From assembly GCF_000160035.2 (NCBI RefSeq), contig NZ_KI535369.1, forward strand, positions 125,733 through 189,732: DNA of 64,000 nt, written 5' to 3'. The translations under genes were made by a program, and so were the position numbers. The number at the start of each line of letters is the position of its first letter. Positions within the stretch are counted from its first letter, which is position 1. This stretch comes from Catonella morbi ATCC 51271 (GTDB taxonomy: Bacteria > Bacillota > Clostridia > Lachnospirales > Lachnospiraceae). The notes below the pieces were generated by a model. That model saw only the letters and a program-made list of their open reading frames with translations, searched no databases and was not told the origin of the DNA. Positions 42,792 to 52,232 of the stretch are shown piece by piece.

Positions 42792-44508
42792 ATTTTTTAT
42801 GGACAGGTATGCCATGTCAGAACTTGGCGCAAATAACCTTAAAAAAGCAATATTTTCACGTACAATACTTAACTTAGTAAAGATGTTTCCTCCTATAATT
42901 GCTTTTATATTTTTGTTTCAGTATTTAAGCAGCATAGAAGGAATGAAAGCTGATTATGAACTTAGCTTAGTAAATTATATAGTTGTTATCCTGGTTATGG
43001 GATTAATTATATTTTTTGTGGCAGGCTGGGATTATACAAGACTTTATACCAATGTATACAGTGAAAGTGCGAATTCAAGAATAGACATAGCCAACAGACT
43101 TAAGAAGCTTCCGCTTTCTTATTTTGGAAAGAGAGATTTATCAGACTTGGCTGAAACTATGATGAATGATATTACTCTTTATGAAGAGATATTTTCACAT
43201 GCGGTCCCACAATTATATGCGACCATAATTTCCACAACAATAATATCTGTTATGATTCTTAGCTATAATTTTAAGCTTGGACTCGCTACACTTTGGGTAA
43301 TACCTGTATCTATTCTGCTATTTTTTCTCTCAAAGAAGAGAAATAAAAAAACAGGAGATGAATGGGTTAAGACTAATAGGGCTGTGTATGATGATTTTCA
43401 GGAAAAAGCAGATCAGATTCAGGAGATAAAGGCATATAATTTAGAAGAAAAATCTCTTAAAGAATTTGATGAGAAGCTGGCTATCAATAAGAAAAATAAA
43501 ATCAAACTTGAATTTTTAGGCGGAATTTCACTTGCTGCCTCAAATATTTTATTGAAATTAGGTATTGTAACCGTGGCAGTAGTCGGAGCAAATATGCTTA
43601 TTTCAGGTGAAATAAATATTCTTGTTTATATTGCATTTCTTATACTGACTACGAGTATATATCTGCCTATTGGGGGAATACTTACTTTTATGGCTATGAT
43701 AAATACTCTTGACAGTGTGGTAGGCAGGATTAAAGAGATAAAGACAATGCCTGTGCAGGAAGGCAAGACCGAGATGGATATTAAGAGCTTTGATGTGGAG
43801 TTTAAGAATGTGCATTTTGGCTATGATGATTATTCAGTGATAAATGGAGTAAGCTTTACAGCTAAGCAGGGTGAAACTACAGCTCTCATAGGACCTTCAG
43901 GCAGCGGAAAGACTACACTGACAAAGCTTGCGGCAAGGTTCTGGGATATAGACAGCGGGCAGATACTGCTTGGTGGCGAGGATATAAGTAAGGTAGATCC
44001 TGAAACTCTGCTTAAAAATTTTTCCATTGTTTTTCAGGATGTTACACTTTTTAATGCAAGTATAAAGGACAATATAAGAGTAGGTAAGAAGAATGCGACA
44101 GATGAAGAAATCATAAGAGCTGCCAAGGTTGCAAGATGTGATGAATTTATCAAGCGTATGCCTGAGGGCATAGATACTGTAATCGGTGAAAACGGAGAAA
44201 GGCTTTCAGGCGGTGAACGCCAGAGACTTTCGATTGCCAGAGCCATACTTAAGGATGCGCCTGTTATACTTCTGGATGAAGCTACAGCTTCTCTTGATGT
44301 GGAAAATGAAAGTCTGATTCAGGAGGCCTTGTCAGAGCTTATAAAGCAAAAGACGGTTATCATCATTGCCCACAGAATGAGAACCATAAGAAGTGTGGAC
44401 AAGATAGTGCTTCTTAATGAAGGCAAGATTGAAGCGGTAGGAAATGATAAGGAGCTGTATGAGAAGAGTGAAATGTATAGAAATATGGTAGATAAGGCGA
44501 TGGCTTAA
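42784..44508 (+). CDS. ABC transporter, IrtB/YbtQ-like membrane/ATPase protein
   Basis: 574 residues. MSKFFMDRYAMSELGANNLKKAIFSRTILNLVKMFPPIIAF begins like this group's second subunits. Walker A GPSGSGKTT near residue 368, signature LSGGERQRLSIARAI near 477, Walker B VILLDEATASLD, IAHRM. GGAGG inside the upstream gene is its ribosome site. Forms a heterodimer with the upstream protein; siderophore or metallophore import is the family-based suggestion. Confidence 0.86.
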   Translation: MSKFFMDRYAMSELGANNLKKAIFSRTILNLVKMFPPIIAFIFLFQYLSSIEGMKADYELSLVNYIVVILVMGLIIFFVAGWDYTRLYTNVYSESANSRIDIANRLKKLPLSYFGKRDLSDLAETMMNDITLYEEIFSHAVPQLYATIISTTIISVMILSYNFKLGLATLWVIPVSILLFFLSKKRNKKTGDEWVKTNRAVYDDFQEKADQIQEIKAYNLEEKSLKEFDEKLAINKKNKIKLEFLGGISLAASNILLKLGIVTVAVVGANMLISGEINILVYIAFLILTTSIYLPIGGILTFMAMINTLDSVVGRIKEIKTMPVQEGKTEMDIKSFDVEFKNVHFGYDDYSVINGVSFTAKQGETTALIGPSGSGKTTLTKLAARFWDIDSGQILLGGEDISKVDPETLLKNFSIVFQDVTLFNASIKDNIRVGKKNATDEEIIRAAKVARCDEFIKRMPEGIDTVIGENGERLSGGERQRLSIARAILKDAPVILLDEATASLDVENESLIQEALSELIKQKTVIIIAHRMRTIRSVDKIVLLNEGKIEAVGNDKELYEKSEMYRNMVDKAMA

Positions 44509-44525
44509 TTATCCCGGATTACTCC

Positions 44526-44597
44526 CGAAACATCTCGTGAAATATCGTAATCAAGCCACAGGCTTAAAGTTACGATATTTTACAGATATTTGGTAAT
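44526..44597. repeat. Intergenic hairpin repeat, copy B
   Basis: Second copy of the palindrome at 621-690: CGAAACATCT at the left, AAATATCGTAA / TTACGATATTTT arms, AGCCACAG loop and TTTGGTAAT at the right. It follows the ABC pair and could also act as its terminator. Confidence 0.7.
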
Positions 44598-44603
44598 ATT
44601 ACC

Positions 44604-44671
44604 CCATAGTCACAGACAGAAAAAAGCTTATCCAAATGTATTATGCGGAATAAGAGGTCTGTGACCTATGG
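44604..44671. terminator. Long inverted repeat after the ABC pair
   Basis: CCCCATAGTCACAGAC (44604-44619) pairs with GTCTGTGACCTATGGGG (44655-44671), one bulge; inner CTTATCC/GGAATAAG extends the stem. Its right arm and the following bases recur at 14927-14955. Confidence 0.7.
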
Positions 44672-44714
44672 GGTGAATAATTGAAGTTTATAGTAATGAA
44701 AGGTCTTCTGTGAT

Positions 44715-45116
44715 TTAATTCCACTCAATTTCTAATTCGCCCGCTGCACGATTAAACTTTAATATAAGATAATACTTTGTGCCGCTGTCTAAATAGACCG
44801 TATCTTCGGGATTTAATATATCTAAACATAACAGTACATTCTTGTATTTATCCTGTATTTCCGCACAGACATAGCCCTTTGTAATGCCTGCGTTAAAAGT
44901 GAATTTATAATCCCGGCTTTCTTTTATAGAGAGAATCTTTTTAATATAGCCATGACAAAAGCCGAATTTTGCCCAACCTTTATTTTTCCAAAAGAAACTT
45001 CTTTGCATAAAGGATACCGTCATATGTCTTGTGAATAATCCGTTTTTGTACAAAAAATATGAAGAAACTACAGAGCCTAAGATGATAATAAAAGTAAATA
45101 TTAATTTATAAGGCAT
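44715..45116 (-). CDS. Small membrane-anchored protein of unknown function
   Basis: 133 residues from the ATG at 45116, six bases after GGGGGAG; an ATG two codons earlier touches that site. One N-terminal hydrophobic segment (LIFTFIIILGSVVSSYFLY) and a soluble strand-rich remainder (FTFNAGITKGYVCAEIQDKYKNVLLCLDILNPEDTVYLDSGTKYYLILKFNRAAGELEIEWN). The tail looks like a small beta-sandwich sensor or binding domain outside the membrane, which is inference. It lies 36 bases downstream of the radical SAM gene on the same strand. Confidence 0.65.
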   Translation of the reverse strand: MPYKLIFTFIIILGSVVSSYFLYKNGLFTRHMTVSFMQRSFFWKNKGWAKFGFCHGYIKKILSIKESRDYKFTFNAGITKGYVCAEIQDKYKNVLLCLDILNPEDTVYLDSGTKYYLILKFNRAAGELEIEWN

Positions 45117-45152
45117 ATACATCTCCCCCTTAATCAGAATACGGTTAAAGTT

Positions 45153-46133
45153 TTATACTGTTACATATGTATCATTTACTTCCGGTGCTATATAAACATC
45201 CTTCAACGACAGGCTCTCCTGCCCCACAAAGCCATAGCCCTCATCATTTTCGGGATTTCCCATAATCTTGGAATATAAATCAGGGAGATTTTCAAATTTG
45301 GCTATGGCAGCATCCAATATCTTAAGAATTTTATCCTTATCCTTTGGAAGTGTCCCGCTTGTGCGGACATGAACCCAATCATGAAAGCTGTCCCATTTAA
45401 TAGGGTGTTCAGGATTTATTTCTAAAAGTTCAACCAGTTTTCTTTCTTCTTTTAGGTTTTCAAGTTCGGTTGCAGGCTTAAAGTTTCCGGCTTCAATCTC
45501 TTTACTTAGCTTATCCGCAGAAAGGAACATGGAGAAGTTAACTATATTTTCGGGCTTTGTCACAGTCAAAAACTTAGCCATAGCTTTGGCAGATTCTTTC
45601 CATCTTCCTGCCCCTGCGACACCTGTCATAAAGTGTGCGGCGTAGGTAAAGCCTGCCTGAGTAAGCCTTTCTATTTCCCTATAAGCCTCTTCTACGCTAT
45701 GGTCTTTGTCCATAAATTCAAGTACATCCGGAAGGGCATTTTCAATTCCTATATAAAGCTTGTTATAGCCTAAAGAATGTAACATAGCCAGTTCTTCATC
45801 AGATTTTTGGAGGATGCTTGTTATGGTGGCATCAGAGTTGAAAGCAGATGCTCCGGGGAAATATCTTCTTACAAGCCTTATAATATCGGCAAGTTCTGAG
45901 GCTTTTAACTGAAATGCACTTCCGTCACCGAGGTATATAAGCTTAGGACTGCCTCCATGTGACCTTACCCTCTTAAGTTCATTTTCTATATCTTCCATGC
46001 TGATTTTTCTATATTTAAGGTCAGTAAATAACTCACAGAATTTGCACCTGTTGTACGGACAGCCGACAGTCACAGGCAACATAAAGGCTTTTCTTTCCAT
46101 AGGGCCACGACATATTCTTCCTTCGTAATCCAT
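45153..46133 (-). CDS. Radical SAM protein with CX4CX2C cluster motif
   Basis: 326 residues from the ATG at 46133 (AAAGGAG upstream); the in-frame ATG at 46160 lacks a ribosome site. VTVGCPYNRCKFCELF near residue 25 supplies three cysteines spaced CX4CX2C, one residue longer than the common CX3CX2C but frequent in this subgroup. KLIYLGDGSAFQL, YIGIENALPDVLEFMDKDHSVEEAYREI and HFMTGVAGAGR are typical radical SAM barrel segments. It binds a [4Fe-4S] cluster and cleaves S-adenosylmethionine; the reaction it drives is unknown. Close to the end of the chromosomal part before the ISLre2 element. Confidence 0.85.
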   Translation of the reverse strand: MDYEGRICRGPMERKAFMLPVTVGCPYNRCKFCELFTDLKYRKISMEDIENELKRVRSHGGSPKLIYLGDGSAFQLKASELADIIRLVRRYFPGASAFNSDATITSILQKSDEELAMLHSLGYNKLYIGIENALPDVLEFMDKDHSVEEAYREIERLTQAGFTYAAHFMTGVAGAGRWKESAKAMAKFLTVTKPENIVNFSMFLSADKLSKEIEAGNFKPATELENLKEERKLVELLEINPEHPIKWDSFHDWVHVRTSGTLPKDKDKILKILDAAIAKFENLPDLYSKIMGNPENDEGYGFVGQESLSLKDVYIAPEVNDTYVTV

Positions 46134-46221
46134 AGATACTCCTTTCTGAGAATAACACATACCTTAAAGTAAGTATAAGTAAAATATGAAATATATGCAA
46201 TGCAAAAAATATTTTAGTATC

Positions 46222-47797
46222 TGTCAAGATATTATTGCTTACTTTTTTCTTACATTCTTACATTTTTCTTACTTTGTCTATGTTACATCCTTTTTCATTC
46301 TTTTTCAAGTTTCTTTTACACTACAAATAAGGCTGCATAGCAACCTTAAATAAAATATATATTATTCTATTTACTAAGCAAAACTTACATTTCTAAGTCT
46401 TGTAAGCATATTGCCCAATATTCTATCATTAATCCCATACTTACCATCAGTATTAAAATATGGGCTTATTTTCTCTACTGACCTATGTGTAGCATTTACA
46501 AGTATTTCTTCATTAAGCTTGGTTTTCCTGCTTTCTCTATCAATCTTATTCCAAGTCTTGTTATTTATCTCATCACATACAATAAGAGCAAGATTTGTTG
46601 CTCCCTTTTTCGTCCAAGCCATTCTCCTGTGTTTCATTCGCCTTGTTATAAGTATATAATTCTGATTCTCCTGTATGCCCATGTTTCTAAGCAATTTATC
46701 TCCTGTATATGCTATTTTACCTTTATATCTCTCCAGCTCAGTACGATAATTGCTAAGATACCTATATAAGTCTGCAATTATCTTCTTTTTATTTTCAACT
46801 GTGCATTCCCTTTCAAGTACTTTAATGTGCTCCAGCATTTTGTCATACTCTTTCTTTATAAGCATTTCATACAGTGCTTTAATCTGTTCTTTATTACTTA
46901 TTGCCATATATATTGCTTGTTTTATATGAAAGAAGTCAAGCTGTCTTACTGCTGTCTGGTCACTATTGTTGAAAGTCCAGCCGGCTCCGTCACAGTTCAT
47001 TATTCTGTACTTCACTTTGTCCATATCGTAAGTATAGTCTGCTAGAGTTTCTTTTATTTCTATGAATTCTTCTGCTGGTATTGCTGCCGCAAATACCACC
47101 TTATTTTCTAGTTTATGGCTATTTTCCCCATTTTTTTCCCAACCTGTATAGAATGTCCCTGCCTTAATCTCAATTCCCCTTTCATTTGACTTTTCCCTAG
47201 ACCTCAGGTAAACTCCGTCATGTTCTTCAAAAAGAAATTCTGTTTTTAACATTCCCTGATTTTCCTCCTCTTTTTTATTTTTGTATTCCTCAAAAATCTC
47301 CCCACCTATCTTCTGTACAATATTCCATATTGACTGGTGGCTGAGCCTTATATTAGTCAGATTTTCAAGTTGTTCTTCAACCTCCCTGTATGGTACTTCT
47401 GTCACAAGCTGTTTTATCCTGTCAGCAAGGTTTAGCGTATAATTGCCAAAAGTCTCCAGCTTCAAATTTTCATCAAGCAGAAATATATAAGTTTTTTTCT
47501 TATTATCAAGGTAAAGATGTCTTTTGTACTGTACCACACCAAACATTGTCTTAAGATTCTGGTTTCTTAACCCCATATTCCTGTATCTCTGCTTATCCCT
47601 GTTCTCCATTATCTCCTCATCATATTCTTCTAAAAGTATTTTAAATACATCACAAGCAATCTCCATAATCATATGATAGATAGCCAATTCAAGCTCCTCA
47701 AATTTTCCTTTATATTTGCTCATATTTCTCTCCAATCTGTTCGTTACTCATTTTTTTCACATAACATCCTAGCTATTTTACAAAAAAATGCTTGACA
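46222..47797 (-). mobile_element. ISLre2-type insertion sequence (approximate ends)
   Basis: About 1.58 kb around a single transposase gene. TGTCAAG at 46222-46228 faces CTTGACA at 47791-47797; beyond the 7-mer the inverted ends diverge but both stay T-rich. I could not find a clear target duplication, so the exact limits are uncertain. It lies between the radical SAM gene and the conjugative element, at or near the element boundary. Confidence 0.6.
46374..47723 (-). CDS. ISLre2-family (UPF0236) transposase
   Basis: 449 residues from the ATG at 47723, with GGAGAG upstream. Family features: N-terminal RYRNMGLRNQNLKTMFGVVQYKRHLY, REVEEQLENLTNIRLSHQSIWNIV, acidic EEHDGVYLRSREKS near residue 170, MNCDGAGWTFN near 246, DFFHIKQAIYMA near 266, and the C-terminal KISPYFNTDGKYGINDRILGNMLTRLRNVSF. 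Asp in the HDG and CDGAGW motifs and a downstream acidic residue are the likely catalytic triad. No frameshift or stop, so it is potentially active. Confidence 0.88.
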   Translation of the reverse strand: MSKYKGKFEELELAIYHMIMEIACDVFKILLEEYDEEIMENRDKQRYRNMGLRNQNLKTMFGVVQYKRHLYLDNKKKTYIFLLDENLKLETFGNYTLNLADRIKQLVTEVPYREVEEQLENLTNIRLSHQSIWNIVQKIGGEIFEEYKNKKEEENQGMLKTEFLFEEHDGVYLRSREKSNERGIEIKAGTFYTGWEKNGENSHKLENKVVFAAAIPAEEFIEIKETLADYTYDMDKVKYRIMNCDGAGWTFNNSDQTAVRQLDFFHIKQAIYMAISNKEQIKALYEMLIKKEYDKMLEHIKVLERECTVENKKKIIADLYRYLSNYRTELERYKGKIAYTGDKLLRNMGIQENQNYILITRRMKHRRMAWTKKGATNLALIVCDEINNKTWNKIDRESRKTKLNEEILVNATHRSVEKISPYFNTDGKYGINDRILGNMLTRLRNVSFA

Positions 47798-47856
47798 TTA
47801 ATAGCTTTGTAACTTAGAATGAAGTTGTCTTAATTAATTTTAAGAAAAAACATAGT

Positions 47857-47885
47857 AACAGCAGAGTCTTATCCACTCTGCTGTT
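47857..47885 (-). terminator. Terminator at the end of the conjugation gene block
   Basis: AACAGCAGAGT and ACTCTGCTGTT form a perfect 11-bp stem right after the 47893 gene, with a T-rich run on the minus strand. Confidence 0.85.
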
Positions 47886-47892
47886 TTCCATT

Positions 47893-49605
47893 TTACATCT
47901 CATTTTCTTCTTCAAATATATCCTGTTCTTCTACTCTCTCCTGTTCTTTAACATTTATATTTTCATCAATCTCATCAAAAAGCCTGTATACATCATTTGC
48001 AATACTACTGTTTTTAGCCAGACTTCCAAATGGTTCATCATCTATGTGTCTGTACTCAATTATTTTATCGGCATTAAGCTCTTTATAAAGTATATTGTAC
48101 ATCTCAGTATTTACATCTTTTACAATAATCCTATAATTATCTATACCATTAGCCTTCAGCATGCCTTCTTCATTTTTAAGGAAACTTATCCCTTTGGCAT
48201 CACCATTTGCCACCGCAAAATAAAAAGGTGTAAAGCCATTTGCTAGAAGTGCTTCCTTTTTTCCATAATATGCTTCCTTACTGTCTATTATATAAAAATT
48301 CACATCAGGAATTGCCATAAAGTTTTCCATAAACACTATGTTATCCCTGACATAAAAATTCCCGGTCTTTTTAAGTCCATAGTTTTGTACAGTATATAAA
48401 AAGTCATAATGCGAATCATTTATGTAGGCAACGCTTGCATTATTACTTTGAAGAATATTTGCAATAACTAACGAAAGATATGTGGCTGATATATTGCCAT
48501 ACAGCCCTCTCATAATTATTACATTATCTATGCTGTTCCACACCTTACTTTTTTCAAGCAGGTGTTCCATCTTTACTGCCTGACTTAGCCTTTCCTCTGT
48601 AAATCTATTTCTTACCGGTTCATTGTTAACTGTATAAAGTGTAGATTTATCCATATTATTGGTAACAGTACCCCGCCTTAATATTTCCTTTACAGTAACT
48701 TCTTCCTGTCTATTTATCCTTACATCCTGTGATGTATCTACTATTTTTACTGGCTTTACAGATGTTTGGGGAAATTTTATGTTTGCTTCCGGACTCTTTT
48801 CAGGCTTCACATTTTCTTTACTTTTCTCTTTCTTATTTTTCTTTTCAGTTTCTTTTTTTGTTTTTCCCTTTAATCCATTAACAAATTTCTCAGTAAGCTT
48901 CTTTTTAGGCTCTTTATGAATACTTTCTTCATCCGGAATATAATCAGCTGCTTCCAAATGGCTTTCTTCTATATTGGTGTCTTCTTCAGCCTGATTATAT
49001 TCATAAGGCATTACCGCTTCTTCGATTTCTTTTTCCTCAGAAGAATTATTAAAAATATCATCCTTAACTTTTTCCAGATCATCTCTAGTTTCTTGTCGGT
49101 CCTTTAACTTGGGTATATTAACTTTTGCCTGTTTTTGAATTTTGCCATCTGGATTATCCTCAAGTTCAATAATCTTATCAAGTACTTCCCTTATCAGCTT
49201 ATTCCTGTCTGACTCGGTGAAAAGATAAAAATTTCTTCCATTTCCGGCTTCTCTCTTAAGTTCTCCAACCGGGTCACCTCCCTGCTCCATAATAATCATA
49301 TTATTAAAATGCCTGGCATATTCTTTAATTGCATTTTTTAGCCTTATGAGATTATCTGATGTTGCATCAAGGATTACTGTTTTGTCTAATATCAAATATT
49401 TCAAATCATCAGGATTTATAACATAGTTATGTACAGTCCTTGATATTATCTCATTTACCGATGAAGGCTCCTTTGCCATATCCGTAAAGGTTATATCCTT
49501 ATCTTTTAGTTTTTCATCATAATAAGCAAATTCATCTTCTTCAAGCAGCTGTCTGAAGTCTATGTAATAATCATTGTTTTTGTTGTAGCAGTTTACTATA
49601 TTCAC
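47893..49605 (-). CDS. Conjugative-element protein, acidic/basic linker with P-loop-less ATPase-like tail
   Basis: About 571 residues from the GTG at 49605, which has GGGGGTG at proper distance; a GTG at 49614 touches that site. Residues 1-150 look like a receiver-type or MinD-like domain (YLILDKTVILDATSDNLIRLKNAIKEYARHFNNMIIMEQ). The middle (about 165-320) is a highly charged, Lys/Glu-rich disordered region. The tail (about 360-540) is alpha/beta (VIIMRGLYGNISATYLSLVIANILQSNNASVAYINDSHYDFLYTVQNY) and recalls a MinD/CpaE-type fold without a Walker A. Function unknown. It follows the VirB4 gene by 63 bases. Confidence 0.65.
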   Translation of the reverse strand: MNIVNCYNKNNDYYIDFRQLLEEDEFAYYDEKLKDKDITFTDMAKEPSSVNEIISRTVHNYVINPDDLKYLILDKTVILDATSDNLIRLKNAIKEYARHFNNMIIMEQGGDPVGELKREAGNGRNFYLFTESDRNKLIREVLDKIIELEDNPDGKIQKQAKVNIPKLKDRQETRDDLEKVKDDIFNNSSEEKEIEEAVMPYEYNQAEEDTNIEESHLEAADYIPDEESIHKEPKKKLTEKFVNGLKGKTKKETEKKNKKEKSKENVKPEKSPEANIKFPQTSVKPVKIVDTSQDVRINRQEEVTVKEILRRGTVTNNMDKSTLYTVNNEPVRNRFTEERLSQAVKMEHLLEKSKVWNSIDNVIIMRGLYGNISATYLSLVIANILQSNNASVAYINDSHYDFLYTVQNYGLKKTGNFYVRDNIVFMENFMAIPDVNFYIIDSKEAYYGKKEALLANGFTPFYFAVANGDAKGISFLKNEEGMLKANGIDNYRIIVKDVNTEMYNILYKELNADKIIEYRHIDDEPFGSLAKNSSIANDVYRLFDEIDENINVKEQERVEEQDIFEEENEM

Positions 49606-49668
49606 TATAATCACCCCCCGTATTCCCTAGCCGCAATATTTGAAGTTTTAGTACTGTTTTGCTTTATA

Positions 49669-51486
49669 TTATCTTCCACCGGCATTTCCCATATACTCCT
49701 TTTCATATTCAGGAATTTTAAAATTAAGGTGCATGCGCTTACTCCCTGCGAAGAATAATGCATGTCCTCTATTCTTTGATAGCAGAAGTTCTTCTTCTGA
49801 ATCATTCAGGTTATATAACTGTTTAGTCTGTTTAAGGTTTTCGCCATCACACCCGAATATAAATTTATATGTTGGAAGGTCAAGGAGTGCCTGTCCATAC
49901 ATTTTCACACTTTCATCTAGAAAATCAACCACAGAATGACTTATTATTATCATTGAGCCTTCATACTTCCTGCATCTTTTACTGGCATTCCTTAAGAAGG
50001 CAAGCGTCTGTGGCACTCTTTTATCAATAAGAAGATATGCTTCATCAAATACACCTACAACCTTTTCTGTCCTGTCTCTACTCATTTCAGCCCACATCCA
50101 AGTTGAAAGAAGATAGTATTCTGTACCCTTTATCCTTTCAGAGCTGTCCTGAAGGTCTTTTGTATCAAGTACCACAAACTGAGCATCCGAATTTAATGTG
50201 GTGTGTCCGTTCCAAAGAAAGCTATCACCACCCTTTGCCACATCTTCAAATAGCCTTGCAATATCTTCATATTCCTTAAACTGGTCATCACCTTCATCTT
50301 TCATCCTTTCAGCTTCTGACAGTATATAATTATATAAATCTTCCATTATAGGGTAGTCTTCGGCTTTTAGCTTACTGTTATCCGTATCCCAGTCTATATT
50401 AAATATTTTATACAATTCTATTAAGCTCCTCTTTATAATTGCAAGTTTTGTATCAGTCAGGCTGTTTATGTAAAGACTGAAGAATACTTCAAGATTTTTC
50501 AAGTGTATTGCCAGCTCGCTTAATTTTTCTTCTTCAGTATCTTCTTCATTATCTTCATAACTGTCATCATCCTGAGTATCTTTTGATGAAACCTTTATCT
50601 GTAAAGGATTAATCTTTCCTTTTCCTCCGGCTGCATTTATCCAGTCACCGCCACAGGCTTTGCACATATCCTTATACTCCCGTTCGGGATCTATGATTAT
50701 TATTCTTTTTCCAAGCATAAACTCATTTAATATGATGTGCTTAACTGCTGTCGATTTCCCCGTTCCATTAATTCCCAATACTACCATATTTGAATTTGTC
50801 CTGTCTCCTGACCTTTTCCATGTATCAAGTATCACAAGACCGCCTGCTCCATCCATTCCAAGGTAGTAACCGTCATCATCGGTATAGCCTCCATGGGAAT
50901 GCGGAAATCCATATACAACAGATGATAATGGCATAACCCTGTCAATCATTGAAGATATGTTTTTATTTTTTCCTGATGTTGGACTTATTTGCGAAAATGC
51001 ATCAAGCTGCCTGAATGAAAGCAGTCTTTCCTTGCATTTAATAAGGCTTGCTGCACTTTTCTGCCTTCTTGATATTTTACCAATTGTCTCATTATCTCCT
51101 GCAACACTCATAATGGCTGTACTTACAAGTCCTACCTGTTCTCCTCCTATATCAATTCTTTTAAGCAACTGTTTTCCGCTTTTTTCTGCCTGTTCTGCCC
51201 TGAGCCTTTCAAGCTCATTTTTTGCATCCCTTGCCTCAGAGGCATATACTGATATGTTTTTATTAAGATGTTCCAGAAATTCTCCGGAGTTTACCGTTTC
51301 AAAACTTATCGAAGCAACTGTTCCCGGTATATTTGTAATTTCAGACAGCCAGCCATATTTTGCTGACTGGGGATAGCTTATTACTCCAAAGCACTGTGCA
51401 TTGTTCTCACCCAGTATCAGACTGTCTTTTTTGATTTTTACATTCATTGGCGCTATTACATCAAGCAATGCCCTGTTTTTTTCCAT
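49669..51486 (-). CDS. VirB4-type conjugation ATPase (C-terminal part of split VirB4)
   Basis: 605 residues. Walker A GINGTGKST near residue 240 and Walker B VVGVFDEAYLLID near 480 are intact; IIIIDPEREYKDMCKACGGDWINAAGGKGKINPLQI and LRNASKRCRKYEGSMIIISHSVVDFLDES are typical of VirB4/TraE ATPases of Gram-positive conjugation systems. The N-terminal membrane-interacting domain expected in full VirB4 (about 800 residues) is short here; the gene immediately upstream (51497-52198) encodes a separate piece resembling it. It powers the type IV secretion channel at the membrane. AAGGAG before the ATG. Confidence 0.9.
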   Translation of the reverse strand: MEKNRALLDVIAPMNVKIKKDSLILGENNAQCFGVISYPQSAKYGWLSEITNIPGTVASISFETVNSGEFLEHLNKNISVYASEARDAKNELERLRAEQAEKSGKQLLKRIDIGGEQVGLVSTAIMSVAGDNETIGKISRRQKSAASLIKCKERLLSFRQLDAFSQISPTSGKNKNISSMIDRVMPLSSVVYGFPHSHGGYTDDDGYYLGMDGAGGLVILDTWKRSGDRTNSNMVVLGINGTGKSTAVKHIILNEFMLGKRIIIIDPEREYKDMCKACGGDWINAAGGKGKINPLQIKVSSKDTQDDDSYEDNEEDTEEEKLSELAIHLKNLEVFFSLYINSLTDTKLAIIKRSLIELYKIFNIDWDTDNSKLKAEDYPIMEDLYNYILSEAERMKDEGDDQFKEYEDIARLFEDVAKGGDSFLWNGHTTLNSDAQFVVLDTKDLQDSSERIKGTEYYLLSTWMWAEMSRDRTEKVVGVFDEAYLLIDKRVPQTLAFLRNASKRCRKYEGSMIIISHSVVDFLDESVKMYGQALLDLPTYKFIFGCDGENLKQTKQLYNLNDSEEELLLSKNRGHALFFAGSKRMHLNFKIPEYEKEYMGNAGGR

Positions 51487-51496
51487 TTTTTTCTCC

Positions 51497-52198
51497 TTAT
51501 GCCTTTAAAAATGCTACTTTATGCTCTTCTGTTTCATAATCCTCATAGCTTAGTGATGATGGGTTAAAATAAAGATTAAAAACCCTTATCATTTCAGATT
51601 TTCCAATAACAGTAACCTGTGCTTTTGCTTCATTCATTGAACTTACAAAAAGTCCTCTTTTCTTTAAGAAATTTCCAATTGATGAATTATCTTTATACCT
51701 GCTCCATAGAATGAAATAAAACTGCCTTTCCGTTACCTCTCCGCCAAGAGAGAGTCCTTCCATTGTCCTTGCTGCATTCCTAAGCAGTTTCTTTTTTATA
51801 TCGCTGTCAGCCTGTGTATACATATTGTTATATTTATCAATAAGAGGTTTAATGTCTACCGGGCGACTTACTGCTATAAATTTCCAAGTTCCATCATATT
51901 TGCCTAATGCAGCTGTAATTGCTTCGGCGGTAGCCTTCTTTTCAGCATCAGACATAAGATCAAGTGATACAGGTTCTATCCTTATAATGCTTAGTATGTT
52001 TCCGTCAGCTGTATATAATATTTCATTATCAGCATCTATATCAAGCACATTTGTAAAGTCTTGTGAGCTTTCGCCTCTGTCCTCTGCTTTTGCCTTTTCC
52101 TTTTCCTTTGCAGTTATTTTTGTAAATATGATATAACCTGCTATCCCTATGAGAATTAATACTACTGTACTTATAATTGGTACTATCAGTCTTTCCAT
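51497..52198 (-). CDS. Membrane-anchored partner of VirB4 (VirB4 N-terminal-like, TrsD-type)
   Basis: 233 residues. N-terminal hydrophobic segment (VPIISTVVLILIGIAGYIIFTKI), then DFTNVLDIDADNEILYTADGNILSIIRIEPVSLDLMSDAEKKATAEAITAALGKYDGTWKFIAVSRPVDI, which follows the N-terminal pattern of VirB4/TrbE proteins (a strand-rich start ending in the SRP-like region). It ends 10 bases before the ATPase gene. In some Gram-positive systems the VirB4 halves are separate genes (TrsD/TrsE type). Role: anchors the ATPase to the channel. The split is inferred from similarity. Confidence 0.7.
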   Translation of the reverse strand: MERLIVPIISTVVLILIGIAGYIIFTKITAKEKEKAKAEDRGESSQDFTNVLDIDADNEILYTADGNILSIIRIEPVSLDLMSDAEKKATAEAITAALGKYDGTWKFIAVSRPVDIKPLIDKYNNMYTQADSDIKKKLLRNAARTMEGLSLGGEVTERQFYFILWSRYKDNSSIGNFLKKRGLFVSSMNEAKAQVTVIGKSEMIRVFNLYFNPSSLSYEDYETEEHKVAFLKA

Positions 52199-52232
52199 GC
52201 CATTCTCCTTAAATATTTTTTATTCTTATGTT

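Noticed and set aside
41010-44508. Fur box upstream of the IrtAB-like pair
   Set aside because: I looked for a GATAATNATTATC-type palindrome in 40860-41009 and found none.
46200-47830. Nine-base target duplication of the ISLre2 element
   Set aside because: The bases outside the TGTCAAG ends do not match over nine positions, so I give no duplication.
49611-49805. 64-codon minus-strand ORF across the VirB4 end
   Set aside because: Overlaps the conserved VirB4 C-terminus in another frame and bridges a normal intergenic gap; composition suggests a shadow.
50957-51376. 139-codon plus-strand ORF opposite the VirB4 N-terminus
   Set aside because: Ser/Leu-rich antisense frame with no independent support.
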